Below, one piece after another: positions 1 to 12,497 of a DNA stretch of 64,000 bases. Source of the DNA: Fomes fomentarius (taxonomy: Eukaryota > Basidiomycota > Agaricomycetes > Polyporales > Polyporaceae); contig JABYQN010000002.1 in the NCBI GenBank assembly GCA_022606135.1, forward strand, positions 1,798,001-1,862,000, in the 5' to 3' direction. Position 1 is the stretch's first letter, and each line of letters begins with the position of its first letter. The notes under the pieces are model-generated. The model worked only from the letters and a program-made list of their open reading frames with translations, did not search any database and was not told where the DNA came from. Both the position numbers and the translations under genes were made by a program.

Positions 1-1199
1 AGACTCGGCTGCGGACGGTCCAGCTCGCTCTAGAAATTCTCACAGGCATGTGCGCAACGTTGCCCGACCCCGAGATTTTCAGCGGTGCGGGTGAAACTAG
101 CCCCGAGGCGCAAGATGAGGGTGCGTCGCGGCGTGTCCAGCCCTGTCTGTCCGATGCTTATTGGAATCACGCCAACTAACCTTGCAGAAGATGAGGACGA
201 CGAAGCCATGGAAGACGCTCAGGCTAGCGAACTGGGTGTAAACGATGCTTCGCCAGCCGTACATGCGCCGGAGCCGCCGGGATTCTCCACCACCCTCGTC
301 GCTGCGCTGCTAAAATTCGTGCACCCGACCGCACTCTCGTTCCCTCCACTGGGCGCGCCGTCGCCACATCCGCCAACCACCTCGGCGCTCGGCGCCATTC
401 ATGTCAGCGCGATCGAGTGCCTGAACAATATTTTCCTTTCCATGGCGACGGGTTTGGGCCGGCCTTCTGGTCTCGCGCCAGAAAATGGTCGGACGGTCTT
501 TGATGCCGTATGGCGTGCGCTCGGTACGGTGGGCACGGACATCTCTGGCGCCGGCCAGGAGCGGCGAAGGGACATGTGGAACATCGGCGTTGGGGTGCTT
601 TGGGGAGTAGGTAACGTCTGGAAAGGCTCCCTTCCGCCTACAGAGGAGCACGTCCAGGTCCTTACGCAATTCTATGGTGCGACATCGGATATCAGCGTGA
701 AGGTCAAGACCGTCGGAACGTTGGAGTGTCTTGCGCAGCATCCCCAATCCGGCGATGCCAACCGAGTGAGTTTCACTACATATCATATCTCGATGCCTTC
801 CATCTTGTCTTTAGTGCGCAGACACGATCGGCTGACCATGAATTTTTCTTACGCTCCGCACTAATGTGCGGTCCGCATCGCGCACATCTGCACATCTAGG
901 TTATCTCGTCGTATCTCTTGTCGCTCCTGCCGCCATCAGCGAACCCGCCGACGCCCACAGAGCCGCTATTACAAGCCGTCTCTGCGCTTGTCGACATCTA
1001 CTCCGACGAGGCGCTGCCCTACGACGTAAACTTCCGTCAAGGGCGCTACCTGGACGCGCTGGTGCAGTCCGTCGAAGGAGTACGTCGGGCAGTGCGCGGT
1101 ATCGACCGCAAAAAGGAACGCGAGCTCCGCATCCGAGGGGAGGAGGTGCGAGACAACCTGGTGGCATTTATCCAATATCGAAGGGGGCTCGGGTTCTGA
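1..1199 (+). CDS. SYO1: SYO1/HEATR3-like symportin, C-terminal part (5' end outside window)
   Basis: This is probably the C-terminal third of the ARM/HEAT-repeat protein Syo1, the transport adaptor that brings ribosomal proteins L5 and L11 into the nucleus as a pair. Three exons can be joined: from the window edge to 120, 188-765 and 900-1199 (stop TGA), with phase-consistent GT..AG introns of 67 and 134 bp. Visible features are helical-repeat-like segments, an acidic linker just after the first intron (EDEDDEAMED) of the kind carried by Syo1 proteins, and a charged C-terminus ending FIQYRRGLGF, which I associate with this family. The start codon lies upstream of the window. Another HEAT-repeat protein is the main alternative. 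The exon structure is secure; the name rests on recalled similarity. Confidence 0.7.
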
Positions 1200-2858
1200 A
1201 TCGCAAATTGGCTTTTTGGCTTCGGTTTCGGTGTTCAAACTACTTGCCCTAACGACGACGGCCATGCCATTCTAAGCGAATCCGTGATGCGCGTGAGGAA
1301 GTGTGTGGACACTGGAACCCGTAGTGTGGGCCGCCCCCAGCGCCACTCCCCGACACCACGCGCTATTTTCCGCCCGACGGTTTCCACCTTGTGGAAATTA
1401 TTTGTTTGTTCGGCGTTGAAAATGGTGGGAAATGGAAAGGTGGGTGAGACAATCGATTGTAATGTTATGTGGCGATAGGTACGGACTGAAAATACCCACC
1501 CCTGTCCTCCTCCACCTCGTACTCTCGGAACGATCGCCGAGATCGATGTGCACCCCACGAGCTCGCAGTTTACTCAGCGCGCAATGACGTCGAAGACGAC
1601 TTTTAGACGCGACACAGGGCGTCGAAGAAGCAGTCCAAGACTCCAAGCGCGTTCGAAAAATTCTCGCCTGTGAAGGCCACCTCTCGATCCACCGGGGGTA
1701 ATGAGACCGCGGTGGATCATCGTCTCGGGAAGGCTCGTGCCGCCTAACATGCTGCGAGTCTTCTTTGAATGCACTGCCCACACGAGCTATTCGGGAGGAG
1801 TAGGCATGGTGTGCCAGGGTGTGCCGTGCGGTCTCGGTGGAGAGTCAAGAGTCATGGGGACGCGGCTCGTCGAGTTCGATTCGAGACATGATGGCTCCGC
1901 AGTGATCTGTGGGACATTGTCGCACGTCGTGGTGTCGTCGGCGCGGACCCTATACGAAATACGTCCGGGGTGTCACGATATGCAGTACGAGGAACGGACG
2001 GCACACCGATCTTTCAGGGGAGGGTTTGAGAATCCGGCAATCGGCGTCTTTGTGACCTGGAATACCGGTCTCGCGGTTCTGCCACACGGATCAAGGAGCG
2101 GATTGACACATATGAGATTTGCAGTTGGCGTTGTACCGGAGGTTTGGACTTTGTTCAAAATACCAGTGGAAGTGCCGACTGAGAGCTCAGGCTGAACGGG
2201 CCGATGTGTGTCCTGGGGATTCAATTGATAACCGTTGACGCATATTCACTCATTTAAATGACGAATATGTGACGTATCTTGTTGTCAGTCAGTCTTTTCA
2301 CCGTCTGTAGCGTAGTGAGTATCGAACGCGCATGCGCACTGGCATGACGATGGCTATGGCGCCGCTGTACCTTGAGGAACAACAGTTAGCCGAAAACCGG
2401 CACCATATTTCGGTCTAAATTCTGCGACTTTTGTCGGTGCAGAAGCTGCACGGACGAGGCCAGACAGTCACGGCACTGGAAGAACGCCTAGGGACCATCC
2501 CCACCGGAGCGACGGTCACGTGGCTACCAGACGCGTCGGACGCGTGTGATTCCCACGGTTGAGACTCGCGTCAATCAAGTGTGGCGCGTCTCATACTTCG
2601 CTCTGAACGCTCATCTCTCCGCCTCTTCTGTGGTCCAGATTGCTTCACGACCAGACGAGACTGCCCCCACCGCGACCAATTACGCAATAACTACGCACAG
2701 AAGACCGCCTACGCACGCACAACGCTTGGAGAGAGAAGACTATAACTGCAATTCGCATCGCTCGTATCTGAAGGTTATTACTCATCCTCAGTACGTCTTT
2801 CATATATTCCAGGCTGTATCTAGAAACCCAACCGAGACAGTCAACGCTTAGAACAAAC
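1200..2858. other. Intergenic, no gene recognised
   Basis: The 1.66 kb between the SYO1-like gene and the TPX2-domain gene holds only ORFs without family resemblance or sensible splice structure, the longest about 164 codons. It presumably contains the SYO1 terminator and the promoter of the next gene. I see no TATA box, repeat or RNA gene I would defend. Confidence 0.5.
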
Positions 2859-5591
2859 ATGGACGAGATCAGCCTCCGCCACATTCCAGATCTCTCTGAT
2901 GCAGACTTGTCCGACTCCTCCTTCCAGATCCCAGCTGCCGCTCGGAACTCAGACGACCTCCTTGCCGATGACACCACCGACTTCTTTGGTTACGCAAACG
3001 ACGCTCTCAACACTCCAGCTCCGCCATCCAGACCTCCTGTACATCCTCCATTGACCCTCGCCGAACTCACTCCACGCTCCAAACCGGTACGGACAGCACC
3101 CGCGCGGTCTTCCCTGCGTCCTGGCCCAGGCATTGCGACTCCGCATAGGGCCGCGGTTGTTTACGAACTTTCCACTGCGCTTTCGGAAGACCTGACGGCG
3201 TTTCGTGAGCAGACGCCGTGCTTAGAGATCCCTGAATCGAAGACCTCGGACGATCTCTTGATGGCGGACAGTGGTGCCAACTTTCTTGGAGCAGGTGACG
3301 CTTGTGTCGCAGAGCCGTCGTATCAGCTGAGGCCTGATCAACGAATGCCGCCGGCCGTCGAGCGTGCAGTCTCGGAGACGGACAATAGGATGCACCGTGA
3401 TGTAGTTGCGGACAGGATAGAATGCCTGTCCGCTGCGACCGCTGTTATCCCCTCAACTGTATCGGAATCTGTGCCTGAAGGGGGCGGCGACGGCAATGCC
3501 GGTGTTCTGGCTAAGAAGGGGAAAAGCAAGGCACTGCCCGCAACAGATCACGTAGCACGACATAAGAAACTGCTGGGGGGAGACACATCGAGGCGCAAAC
3601 GGGTATGCGTCGATCCTTTTCGGGCATGCTCTTAGCGCTCATCAATCGGTCCTTTGATTCGTTGTGCAGGTGCTTTCAAGTGCAGCAATCACGAAGCCTG
3701 CGAAACTCAAACCATCGACTGCGACCCTCGCCCGCCGGTTGTCAAACTCAAGCAAAAAGACCATCTCCGCAGTCCGCCGTCGCCCGCTTCCAAGCTCTTC
3801 TTCATCCAGCCATGCTGTCGGGCACGGTGCATCTGCGCTCGAAGATGCCAGCCAACCTTTCTGCGGGAGCCTGGCAGACACCCTTCTGTCATTTGGCCAG
3901 AGACTTGCTGCGGACGCGAATAAGTAAGCATTGAACGTGAATCACCGGCCATGATGGGCATTTGCTGAACTGCTTCACTGCAATCTATAGGCTGACACAG
4001 GGCGGGAAGACGGGTGATGAACCGAAGGAATCGGTCGTTCCTGATCCTGAACCAGAGTTTCTGCCCAAAGCCGATCATCCACCTGCAGCGTCCGCGGACC
4101 ATCGTACCGGTGCACACCATGCAGGAGCAGATGCAGACCCTGGTTATCTGACACTTTCGCAATTATCCCCGCAGAAAGCTGGAATCATAGAGCAGTCTCC
4201 CTCGGCCATGTTGGACTCGCATGTAGAACAGGCGCCCGCGCCCGTCCTCGATCATCCTCACACAGCGATCGTGTCGTCAGACCGCTCTCCGTCGCCGATG
4301 CGTTCTTCTATGAAACGCATGGGGTCACCTGCCAACGAATCCGAGACGCGCAGCCGTAAGAGGAGCAAGACTACATCCGGGTCTACGGGGCCGAATACCT
4401 TTAAAGGGACAACGTTGCAACCCTCGCGAGCAAGAAATGCGCCCGCGGCTTCGGTGGGCTCTGGGCCTTCCCGTGCGCGACGTGTAGCTTCTGTCACGGT
4501 GTCTTCTGCTACTGGAAATCGCGCTGCGAGAGTCGACGGAGCGCGCAAGCCCAGGAATACGGCCTCGCGATCTGTGTCTAATCCTGGCAGGGAAGGCGGT
4601 CTTGCGGCGTCGAAGGGAGCGGTGGATTCTGCGCTAGCCTTTTCGTGCAAAGGCGTCCGTAACGCCGCCTCCTCCACCGGTAACGGTAGATCAGGGCACC
4701 ATTCGGACAGGGAGAATCTACACGACGGCCAAGGGCATCCTACCAATAGCCACAATCCCGGTCGTTCTACGTCGACTACGGGTGACAGACCGGTACGTTC
4801 GCCTTTCTTGTCAGCAATTCAGTTGAGCTTCCCTATCTCGCACTGCACGTTGGTGCGTACGTGCCCACCGCTTCACAATGAACTTTGTAGTGCTCTGGCC
4901 GCGCTGTCGGTCTATAGCTCTTCTCACGATCGGTGCACATAACCGAGGCCTTGTTCATATGGGCCATGCCGCCGTCACCCGACGAGCGGCGTCGATATCA
5001 GGCTCATGACACTATTTTTTTGACCGAATCTAATCATGCAACCATGCATAGAAATAGCATGGGCGCCTGCAACTCGACTTCATTGCTAATATGTGGTGCT
5101 TCTAGCTCGCAGATTCGCATCCGGCGAAAGCGGTGAAGCCGACGAAGCCGAAAGAGTTCCAGTTCGCAACTTCTTCCCGCTCGCAGGCTCGCAGCGGTAA
5201 GCCCGAGCTGGACAAGTCGGCCGGAGGTGGTGGCTCGCTGAGACGCTCCCATGCAAACGTGCACCCGATCCCGGACTTCAAGGCGCTCCACGCCGCTCAG
5301 GAGTCTGTGCTTGCCCAGAAGAGGGCCGAGATCCAGGTGACGAAGCCGGTCGAGTTTGATCTCGCGACGGTGAGCCGGGCGCAGGAACGGGAGAGGTACG
5401 AGGAGGAACGCCGGGGGCGCGAGCGCGAGCTCGAGAGGCAGGCCGAAGAACGGCGGCGGCAGCGGGAGCTGGAAGAAGAGGCCGAGATCCGGGAGCTGAG
5501 GCGGCGTGCGGTGCCCAAGGCGAACGAAGTGCCGGAGTGGTACGCGTTTGCGCCCAAGAAATCGAAGGCGGACGCAAACGCGGGAAGCTGA
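2859..5591 (+). CDS. TPX2 C-terminal-domain microtubule-associated protein
   Basis: A predicted spindle/microtubule-associated protein of 761 aa in four exons: 2859-3602, 3670-3923, 3991-4792 and 5106-5591. The N-terminal 600 residues are low complexity, rich in Ser, Pro and Arg, with several basic patches (SETRSRKRSK), and appear disordered. The last exon carries the diagnostic part: a short KPTKPKEFQF motif and then a TPX2 C-terminal module that starts KPVEFDLATVSRAQ, continues as a long E/R-rich helix and closes with AVPKANEVPEWYAF, the classic Pro-rich TPX2 ending. In animals and plants such proteins bind microtubules and activate Aurora kinase; the role here is inferred from the domain only. 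The third intron (313 bp) is long for this genome and could hide a small exon. The ATG at 2859 follows an A-rich context (acaaac). Confidence 0.75.
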
Positions 5592-6241
5592 GAAGGGCCG
5601 GGCTGGCAGCTTCAAGGCAGGGCAGGAGGACGGGGAGGGATGGTTAGGGGTGTGCAGATGAAGATGCATCGTGCCGAGCTTATCTTGCGAACGGCTCCAT
5701 GGCATTTGTCAAGCGTGGATTCGGGGTGGGAGCGGGCGGGTTGGCAGATGAGCGCACGACTGCTATTGCGTCCCTGGCTGTGGGCCTGCGCAAGGACGCT
5801 ATCATTATGGCATTTGTATACTGTACGAGTCTATTGCGTCGACTGGGATGTCATTCTGGCCGTGGCGGGCTTCTGGCTCCTCTACGCCTGCCCATCCTCT
5901 ATTCCTGTCGACAGTCTTCTCATGAGCTCTTTCTATGTTCTTGATTGTACGTACTGTGACGACGGCGTCAGGGTCTGTATTTCGTATCATATTCAATACA
6001 TCAGTCTGAAGAAAGCCCGCCGGAGCGGGTGATCGCTGGAGTCCGTAATGTACGTGACCAGCGACTCGTCGCCGTGCTCCTTGTCATTGTAAGCAGCAAC
6101 CACACTTCACCGCTCATGCTGACCTCTTAGTCATGAAAGCCCTGTCGTTGACGGCGGATATCCCGACCATCCCGACTTGCATGGCATGGACCTTCCCTGC
6201 CATTCGGAGATGGATTACATGTACTGTATATAGTATACACG

Positions 6242-6265
6242 CGCGTCGACAATGACGTCGACGCG
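6242..6265. repeat. Inverted repeat containing TGACGTC
   Basis: Perfect 9-bp arms (CGCGTCGAC / GTCGACGCG) are separated by AATGAC. The spacer and right arm together read ATGACGTC, which resembles a CRE-type bZIP site. It lies in the gene-poor region with no adjacent gene, so a regulatory role is speculative. Confidence 0.6.
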
Positions 6266-6577
6266 TAACGTCGAGTCCAGGTGAGCGATTGCGCGATCGA
6301 AGTTGACTCGCTATTACTTCCATTCAGCTCCTACCCTGCCCCGAGCGTTCATAGAAGAACCCTACACCGATCATTGACCCGTGTTGTGTGCCCTGGGCGC
6401 CAACATGCCATATGTAGATCGCTTGTGTGTGATCACGGCATGGCAGGGCCTTCTTCTGGGTGCGTCTACGGTCCATTTGCATCCGTTACAATTTCGCCCG
6501 GGCTGCACATCCCATCCTCATTCAGACTGGCAGCGGCTCAACTGCGATTTGAACAGAGAAGCATCACACAGACAGAC

Positions 6578-6598
6578 ATCATCATCATCATCATCATC
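6578..6598. repeat. (ATC)7 microsatellite
   Basis: Seven uninterrupted ATC units in non-coding sequence. A simple-sequence repeat with no gene context. Confidence 0.95.
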
Positions 6599-9500
6599 TA
6601 CAATCCATCTCTCCCATCTCACATCTCTCACTGCGCACATGTTCGACATTCCTGAATTCTTTTCTCAAGTTTCGCGAACGTGTTCGGTCACGGTGTGGGG
6701 AGTGGGGTGGGGGTGCCAGGGGAACGAGCCCCACGCTGATCATCCTCCGGTCGCACCGGAATGTGGGTTGGCCCCCCCCCATTCAGTTCGACAGGTCAAT
6801 GCCTGGCACCTCGGGCTGATCGCATAGAACAGTTCTCCCTGGAAGGCACTTACTTGCCAGTGGGCGATAGCTCGTATCGTACCTCGCCTCGCCTCGCCTC
6901 GAGTTGTTGTTGGGTTCGAGCTATGTACATAGCCCCCTCCCCCGGAGATCCATCCATCAACCCACCGGCCAAAAGCCCGAGCGCTGGCAGATCCGGAAGC
7001 CACACGCCGGTGTAGCGATCCATGCATATCCATGATATGTATGTAACTGTGTAAGTATGACAACCCAGGGAGGGTGGGGGGCCAAGCATCCGCAGCCGGC
7101 CTCAGGCTGGGGCTCAGCGCTCAGCCTCAAGGCCTCAAGCTCAAGGGTTGGATTGCGAGCCTGCTGCGCACAACAAAGTCGGCGTCTGACCTCGTGTACG
7201 CTGGACGAGAGTTACGTCCGAATGGCTGTGCTGCTGCTGCCTGCGTCAAGGTGGACCAGAAGTCGTCACGTATCGGTAGGGCGGACAGGTGCACGCGGTT
7301 TGCGCGAGGCCTGCCCCTGCCAGCCAGGATGCAAGTGGCACTGGTTTTCGAAATCCGGATCCGACACCCATTTCGCACACAGGTGACAGAGCGAGTGGCA
7401 CTGGCGGTAGTGCGAGAGTACTAAGTACTACTAGCGTCGTGGTGTTAAATGCCGCCGGCCCATGATTGGTGCTCGCGAGCCACTCGGCTGGTGGCAATCG
7501 ACGCGACGACATCGGGGGGATCGTGTCGTCTCGCACAACGAGGCACAGGACTGTTATGCCGGATGGCAGCTTCGAGTTCTCTCGGACGAACGCGTAACTC
7601 GGAGTAGTATACATTGTTATCATTGCGCAACCCGAGTGGCACGCCGCTCGCTTGTCTGGCAATGGGATCATTCAGGCTTGACCTTGAAAGAATCCAAAAG
7701 TGCTCATGAATCCTGTCCGCCCTACGCAGCGAGTCAAACGGTTCGAACGTGCGCACCCCGAAACATAAAACATGCTAGCAATCGGTGCCCTTTGGAGCGG
7801 TGTGGTGTTTCGTTGTTTCGTTTCAGCGAGATGAAAGAACTCGGAGCCGCAAAGCGCGCGCCGCCGTGTGTCTCCGTGTGGCGGTAGGTATGCACTAGTT
7901 ACTTACTGAGACGGTTTGTCCGCGGTCAGCCAGCCAGCCAGATAGAACAGATAGAGCAGACATGCGACAGACAAACAGCCGGACGATGCTCGATGTCGAC
8001 GTCGATGCGGGGCCGCCATCGTCGCATTGGCCGACTCACGAACTCGAACCAGTGGCACCGCGGACGTAATCCTTAGCCCATAGGCACGTACAGACTACGA
8101 TCTCGCAGCCAACGAGGGCGACTCGGAGCCCTTGTCCGGCGCGTTCTAGCGGCCCAATCGCAGTGCGCTGTGCAGTGGGTGGGCTAGCTATGTTCGTTCT
8201 TAGCGGTGTGTAGCACTGTAAGTCGGCACGTGTCTGCATTCGGGCTATGTTCAAGTGCTATACGTCGTGGTCGTCGCCGCGCTTCGAATGATCCGTTCCT
8301 CGCTAAATCTCTGTACTTTCTCCCAGTGCTTTGCGCACGATACGATTGGCCGGCCTGCGCAGCTAGGGCTTCTTCTCAACGTCGTGACTCCTGTGCAGCA
8401 CGGGATGTCCGCCAGCTCGTCCGTACCCAGTGCGCAGAGCTCGTACTAATCAGACGACCGCGCCCGGTGACCAAGCCCAGAGATGTTTAGAGACATCTGA
8501 AGGACGAGAAGATGCAAGCCGTCCTAGGCCTGCCCCGTCGATACGGATTACATCAAGAAGACGCTACCGTGACTGTATATGCTAGGAACGGGATGATTAT
8601 CCCGGGCACCAGAACAAGGTACACAGCCAAGTTCACTAGGCAGCAAGTCCGGGGCCGGCGGTCGACATCTGTCAGGCGGATGGGCCCCCGAGTCCGCGAA
8701 CGCATACATACGAACGGGCGGCTCGCAGTGGCCGGCTAAGACTAATGGAAGCAAATGTTCCCTCCCCGGAACTCTTGACCTGGGGGAGCACCGTGGGCGC
8801 GGCACTAACCGGTTCGAGTAGGCGAGACCCAGGCTGCAGGCCGTCCGACGAGGCTGCGTGCGCATATCGGTGAGCGAGGGGAGGCAGGAGGGCGCTCGAG
8901 GGCGCGAGTTTGGGTGGATCAGATGTTGAGGTTGAGAGAGTATGCATCTGAATGAATGAATGGATGGGTGGTGGTGGCGGGATTTGGGAAGAGCGGTGCC
9001 GAGTACTGGATGCTGGGTGCCTGGGTGCTCGATGGTGGGTACTTGGCTGCATGTATGCATGCTGGATAAGTGGCAGACGGTCATATGCGCGGTGAGCGTG
9101 AGTGGTGTGGCGGAGGCTCGATCTGAAAATCCAGATATCCCATCGTTCAGGTCGGAGGATCGAGATTGGGCGCGTATAGGCTCGGCAGTGGTGCAGGTAA
9201 TAGTCGACACGGGTGCACTGTCATACCATCAGGCTGGGGGATGCGATCCACCCTGAGTGTGGTTGAGAGGAGCGCGTTACGTAGAGTCTATATGGATATT
9301 AGGAAATACGACGAGGAGAAGATCGGATCGCGCAGCTGGCAGGCGAATGTTAGGGTAGGAGATGGACCAGGGCGCAGGGGGAATGACGTTATGGGTCGAA
9401 GAGGGTGGTGGCATGCGCGGTGGTTATTTGCAGTGGTGAGATGAATCGGTGGGGTTGGTGCGTGCGAACGAGGGCTGGACGGAGATAGTGGGGCGGAGGT

Positions 9501-10997
9501 ACAGATGCGGGGGACATGGTGTGCAGGGGCCGAGTGCAGTGCAGGCGCGTGTTCTGTAAATGAAAGGGAGAAGAAAGAAAGAAATGGGATAGAAAGAAGA
9601 CGCAAGGGGCGCAAAGGTAGCCGACGAGTGACGGGAAAGAAAGAATGCGAGCCAGGCCGAAGCTCAGGCGATCCCACTCCTGCCACGCGTCCGCCGAAGT
9701 GGGCATTCGTCCGGCTCGGACGCTCCGGGGGTCATCGTACAGAAGCGTAAGAGAAGGACGGTGGTGGACGCGCTGGTGGTCTCGTGCTGGCCCACAGTGC
9801 GCTTCCACCCTCGCACGCGCGAGCTTGTTGGTCGAAGTTGTTTGGGGCCGCTGGAATGTCGTCAGTGCCGCATTCGCGGGGAGTTCCTGGGAGGATTTGC
9901 GGCACGTGAGCGGGCTGTCTGGTTCAGTGTTCGGAGAGTGGGCGTAGCACTCAGTCAGCGTTCGCAGCTCTGCGCGGGGCCTGGAGCGGGCTGGGTGCGG
10001 AGGCGCGGTCTGGTCCACGTCGGGGTGGAGACGAGACAGTGGACAGCTTCGGGATGTGAAGCAGCAAGAGTATCGAGGGACGGCGTATACCGATGGAGAA
10101 ACATGCCTCTTCCAGACATAGGCGGAGGACGTCCGAGGACATGAATGGAGCTCACCGCGCGCGTACTGCAGCCTGGACGCGTCTGCGGCCCGCCCCTGCT
10201 GGCAACCCGAGTCCTTCCCTCGACGACCGATGTGACCCCTCGCCAACGAGGGCGTACAGCGGGCATCGATCTCGCACACCCACTACCTGCCCTGTCTGCA
10301 CAATCGCGATCCCATCACCCTCCCGCCACCTTCTATGCTCACAAAAAAAAGAGAAGAAGCGTACATGACAGCGTCCGTCGTCCGACAATCCGTCCCTCCC
10401 CGTCCCAGTGTCCTGCCCACATGTCCAAATCCAGCTCTCCTCCTACCAAATTTGGTCCGTGCGTCCTCTGTCGTCACACAATACTCTCCTCCGACCCATT
10501 CTCTCAAGCGCCATCTTTCATCTCCTCGAGGCTGCCGGCCACATCTCACCCGTCTCTTGCGTGATTATCGGGAGCACAGACAAAGCAGCAAGTCCCACAC
10601 CATCACGCAGTGTATAGCAAGGGATGATTGGCGACCACCAGGCCATGCCCATGGGCAGCGGGCAGAGGGCACGACGTCCAGGACAATGGGCGCAAGCACC
10701 GGCTTTGCCACTTGCCCGCTTCGGAACACTCAAATCACTCACGGCGCCGAGCGAGCGCAGAGCTGTGGCCGACAAACGACTCCATGCACAATCTGTGGCA
10801 GACTGCCATATCCGGCTTAGTTCCTCCCCACAATCTCGTTTTCTCTAACCTTTTCTAGCGATCCCGATTCAGATCTTGCCCATTATCCACTTATTTTGAT
10901 AACTATTCCTTTGTGCCATTCATGCCAAAAACGTATTATGCCTTCTTCTTGAACGCTGGGTTGCTGCCGCACTATACGGACGATGCTCATCCCACTG

Positions 10998-11006
10998 CAT
11001 AAAAGG
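10998..11006 (+). promoter_or_regulatory. TATA-like box of the 67-aa small gene
   Basis: CATAAAAGG lies about 200 bp upstream of the ATG at 11203. It is followed by a CT-rich stretch and then an AAC/CAACC-rich leader, the arrangement typical of strongly expressed fungal genes. The transcription start would be expected near 11030. It is inferred from sequence pattern only. Confidence 0.5.
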
Positions 11007-11202
11007 TGGAGTCCTCCTCCTCCGCCTCTCCTCACCATTCCGCTCCCCAAGCACTTCCCGTCTTAGCAACATCTTCTCCGCCTTCTCATCCTCACTCATC
11101 CTCGCACCCTCATCTCTCTCAACCAACCCTCTCTCAACCGAGCCACTCCCTGCTCGCCACCACCACCAGCCCCTCTAACCTTCAACCAACCAATCAACCA
11201 TC

Positions 11203-11406
11203 ATGCACTCATCCGCGTCCGCAACTATCTGCAACTCGCATCCCGTCGCGTCGTCGTCATATTCACCCGCGTCGACGCCCTCCATCGGAGCGGTCCCTGT
11301 CTCCTCCGCCGTCTCCTCCGCGCCCTGCCCGACGTCCGCGAGTTCGCCCCAGTGCTGCCACTGTGGCTGGCGTGGTGCCCATGCGCCCACTTGCCCCTTC
11401 AAGTAG
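11203..11406 (+). CDS. 67-aa small protein with C-terminal CCHC zinc-knuckle-like motif
   Basis: A single-exon small ORF I consider real although I cannot name it. The first 50 residues are Ser/Ala/Pro-rich and probably disordered. The end is sharply different: CCHCGWRGAHAPTCPFK, which gives Cys51-Cys52-x-Cys54 and His60-x3-Cys64, a CX2CX5HX3C arrangement that could bind one zinc ion (the retroviral-type knuckle is CX2CX4HX4C). Support comes from context: TATA-like box at 10998, CT-rich initiation region, a pyrimidine/CAACC-rich leader, a good start context (caaccatcATG), and a probable 3'UTR intron (11447-11628, GTGAGT..CGCAG) starting 40 bp after the stop. I have a vague recollection of similar short proteins ending in CPFK in other mushroom fungi, which I cannot verify. 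It sits alone in about 18 kb without other genes. Confidence 0.55.
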   Translation: MHSSASATICNSHPVASSSYSPASTPSIGAVPVSSAVSSAPCPTSASSPQCCHCGWRGAHAPTCPFK

Positions 11407-12478
11407 TCGCGCCTCGCACTGTATCATAGTCTCGTCGCTCTACCATGTGAGTCTCCTCTCCATTCTTTGCATCATCTCCTCCGTTCTCCCGCGTCCCGCC
11501 CAACTGCCCACCGCCACCGCGCCTGCCGGCATCCCATCCAGTCCCCATCCCCCTCCGCGCTTCCGCCTTTGTGCGCTCCGTCGTTTGCCCGGAACGGTGA
11601 TGCTGACGCGCTGTTTGTGCTTTCGCAGCTGTCTTCTCTATAATCGATCATGCTCTCGCCGTTCGATCACCACGCAACCACCCTTGTATCACCACCCGTA
11701 GCATCATGCTGGGACCCGTCCGAGGTTCCCCTATTCGTATTCCCATCCACCCACACGCAGCGTTGTAAGAGAAGTTCTATATAGTAATGGAGGAAGGAAG
11801 GAGCTGGAGTTCTGCTGCTATCGTTGTACATACCCCCCCATCATCACCACCCACCCACCACCCATCGTCGCTTTGTATTCTGTCGCATCACACCCGACAC
11901 CCGATTCTTGGCACATCCGCTCGACCATGCATGTTTGTTCTGTCCAGCACAGTACTGGTGTTTTGGCGTAGTTCGTGCTGTGTAATCCATCAGGTTTTCC
12001 GAAAGTGCTGCCGCGCGTGTGCCATCGTTTTTTTTTCCCGCAAGTTCTGTCTGATCCATTCTGGAAGACGCGAAGCCGAAGAGGATGGCGTTGGAATGGA
12101 ATGGGTTGCGAGCCACGAGCCACGACCATCAGGCGGGCCTTTGGGGATGCCGGCCGGCACAGGACGATCTTATCTGCCATCAGGAACGGTCGTCAGCGCG
12201 AAATAACGTTATCATGACGCAGTGGCGCACTGGCAAGTGCGCAGAGCGAGGAGGTCTGTTTCCCCGCATTCCCCCTGCCAGTCGATCCGCGGCCGCTCCG
12301 ACGTACAATGTACATAGTGCACGGAAAGCCACGCGCCCACGAGCCACGACCACCAGCGCGCCCACGAATTCGAGCTTTTTCCTTTCCTTATTCGCCCTTG
12401 CACACTTAGCGCTCTCTCTCTCTTGTTCTTTAGTTGTGCGCGCGCCGACCCGCCAGCATGCGTACATATGCACTTATG

Positions 12479-12497
12479 ATCCATCCATCCATCCATC
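12479..12497. repeat. (ATCC)n microsatellite
   Basis: Nearly five uninterrupted ATCC units in non-coding DNA. Confidence 0.9.

Larger units (their letters stand above)
5592..11202. other. Gene-poor region, left part
   Basis: No ORF in this 5.6 kb shows a recognisable domain or plausible exon chain. The longest antisense frames (220 aa at 8548-9210, 296 aa at 9389-10279) are Ser/Pro/Arg-rich and read like GC-rich non-coding DNA. Present are an ATC microsatellite (6578-6598), a 9-bp inverted repeat (6242-6265), CTCA-like degenerate repeats near 7100-7146 and short homopurine tracts. The right end contains the promoter of the small gene at 11203. A non-coding transcript or a long regulatory region cannot be excluded. 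Confidence 0.5.

Noticed and set aside
8800..8825. GGTTCGAGT resembling a tRNA T-loop
   Set aside because: No upstream acceptor, D or anticodon arms could be paired.
9389..10279. 296-codon antisense open frame
   Set aside because: Low-complexity Ser/Pro/Arg/His with no family resemblance; the opposite strand is open as well in several frames.
11006..11701. 231-codon Ser/Pro/His-rich frame covering the small gene
   Set aside because: It lies over the CT-rich leader and the 3'UTR intron of the 67-aa gene in another frame; composition follows the CT-rich DNA and no domain is seen.
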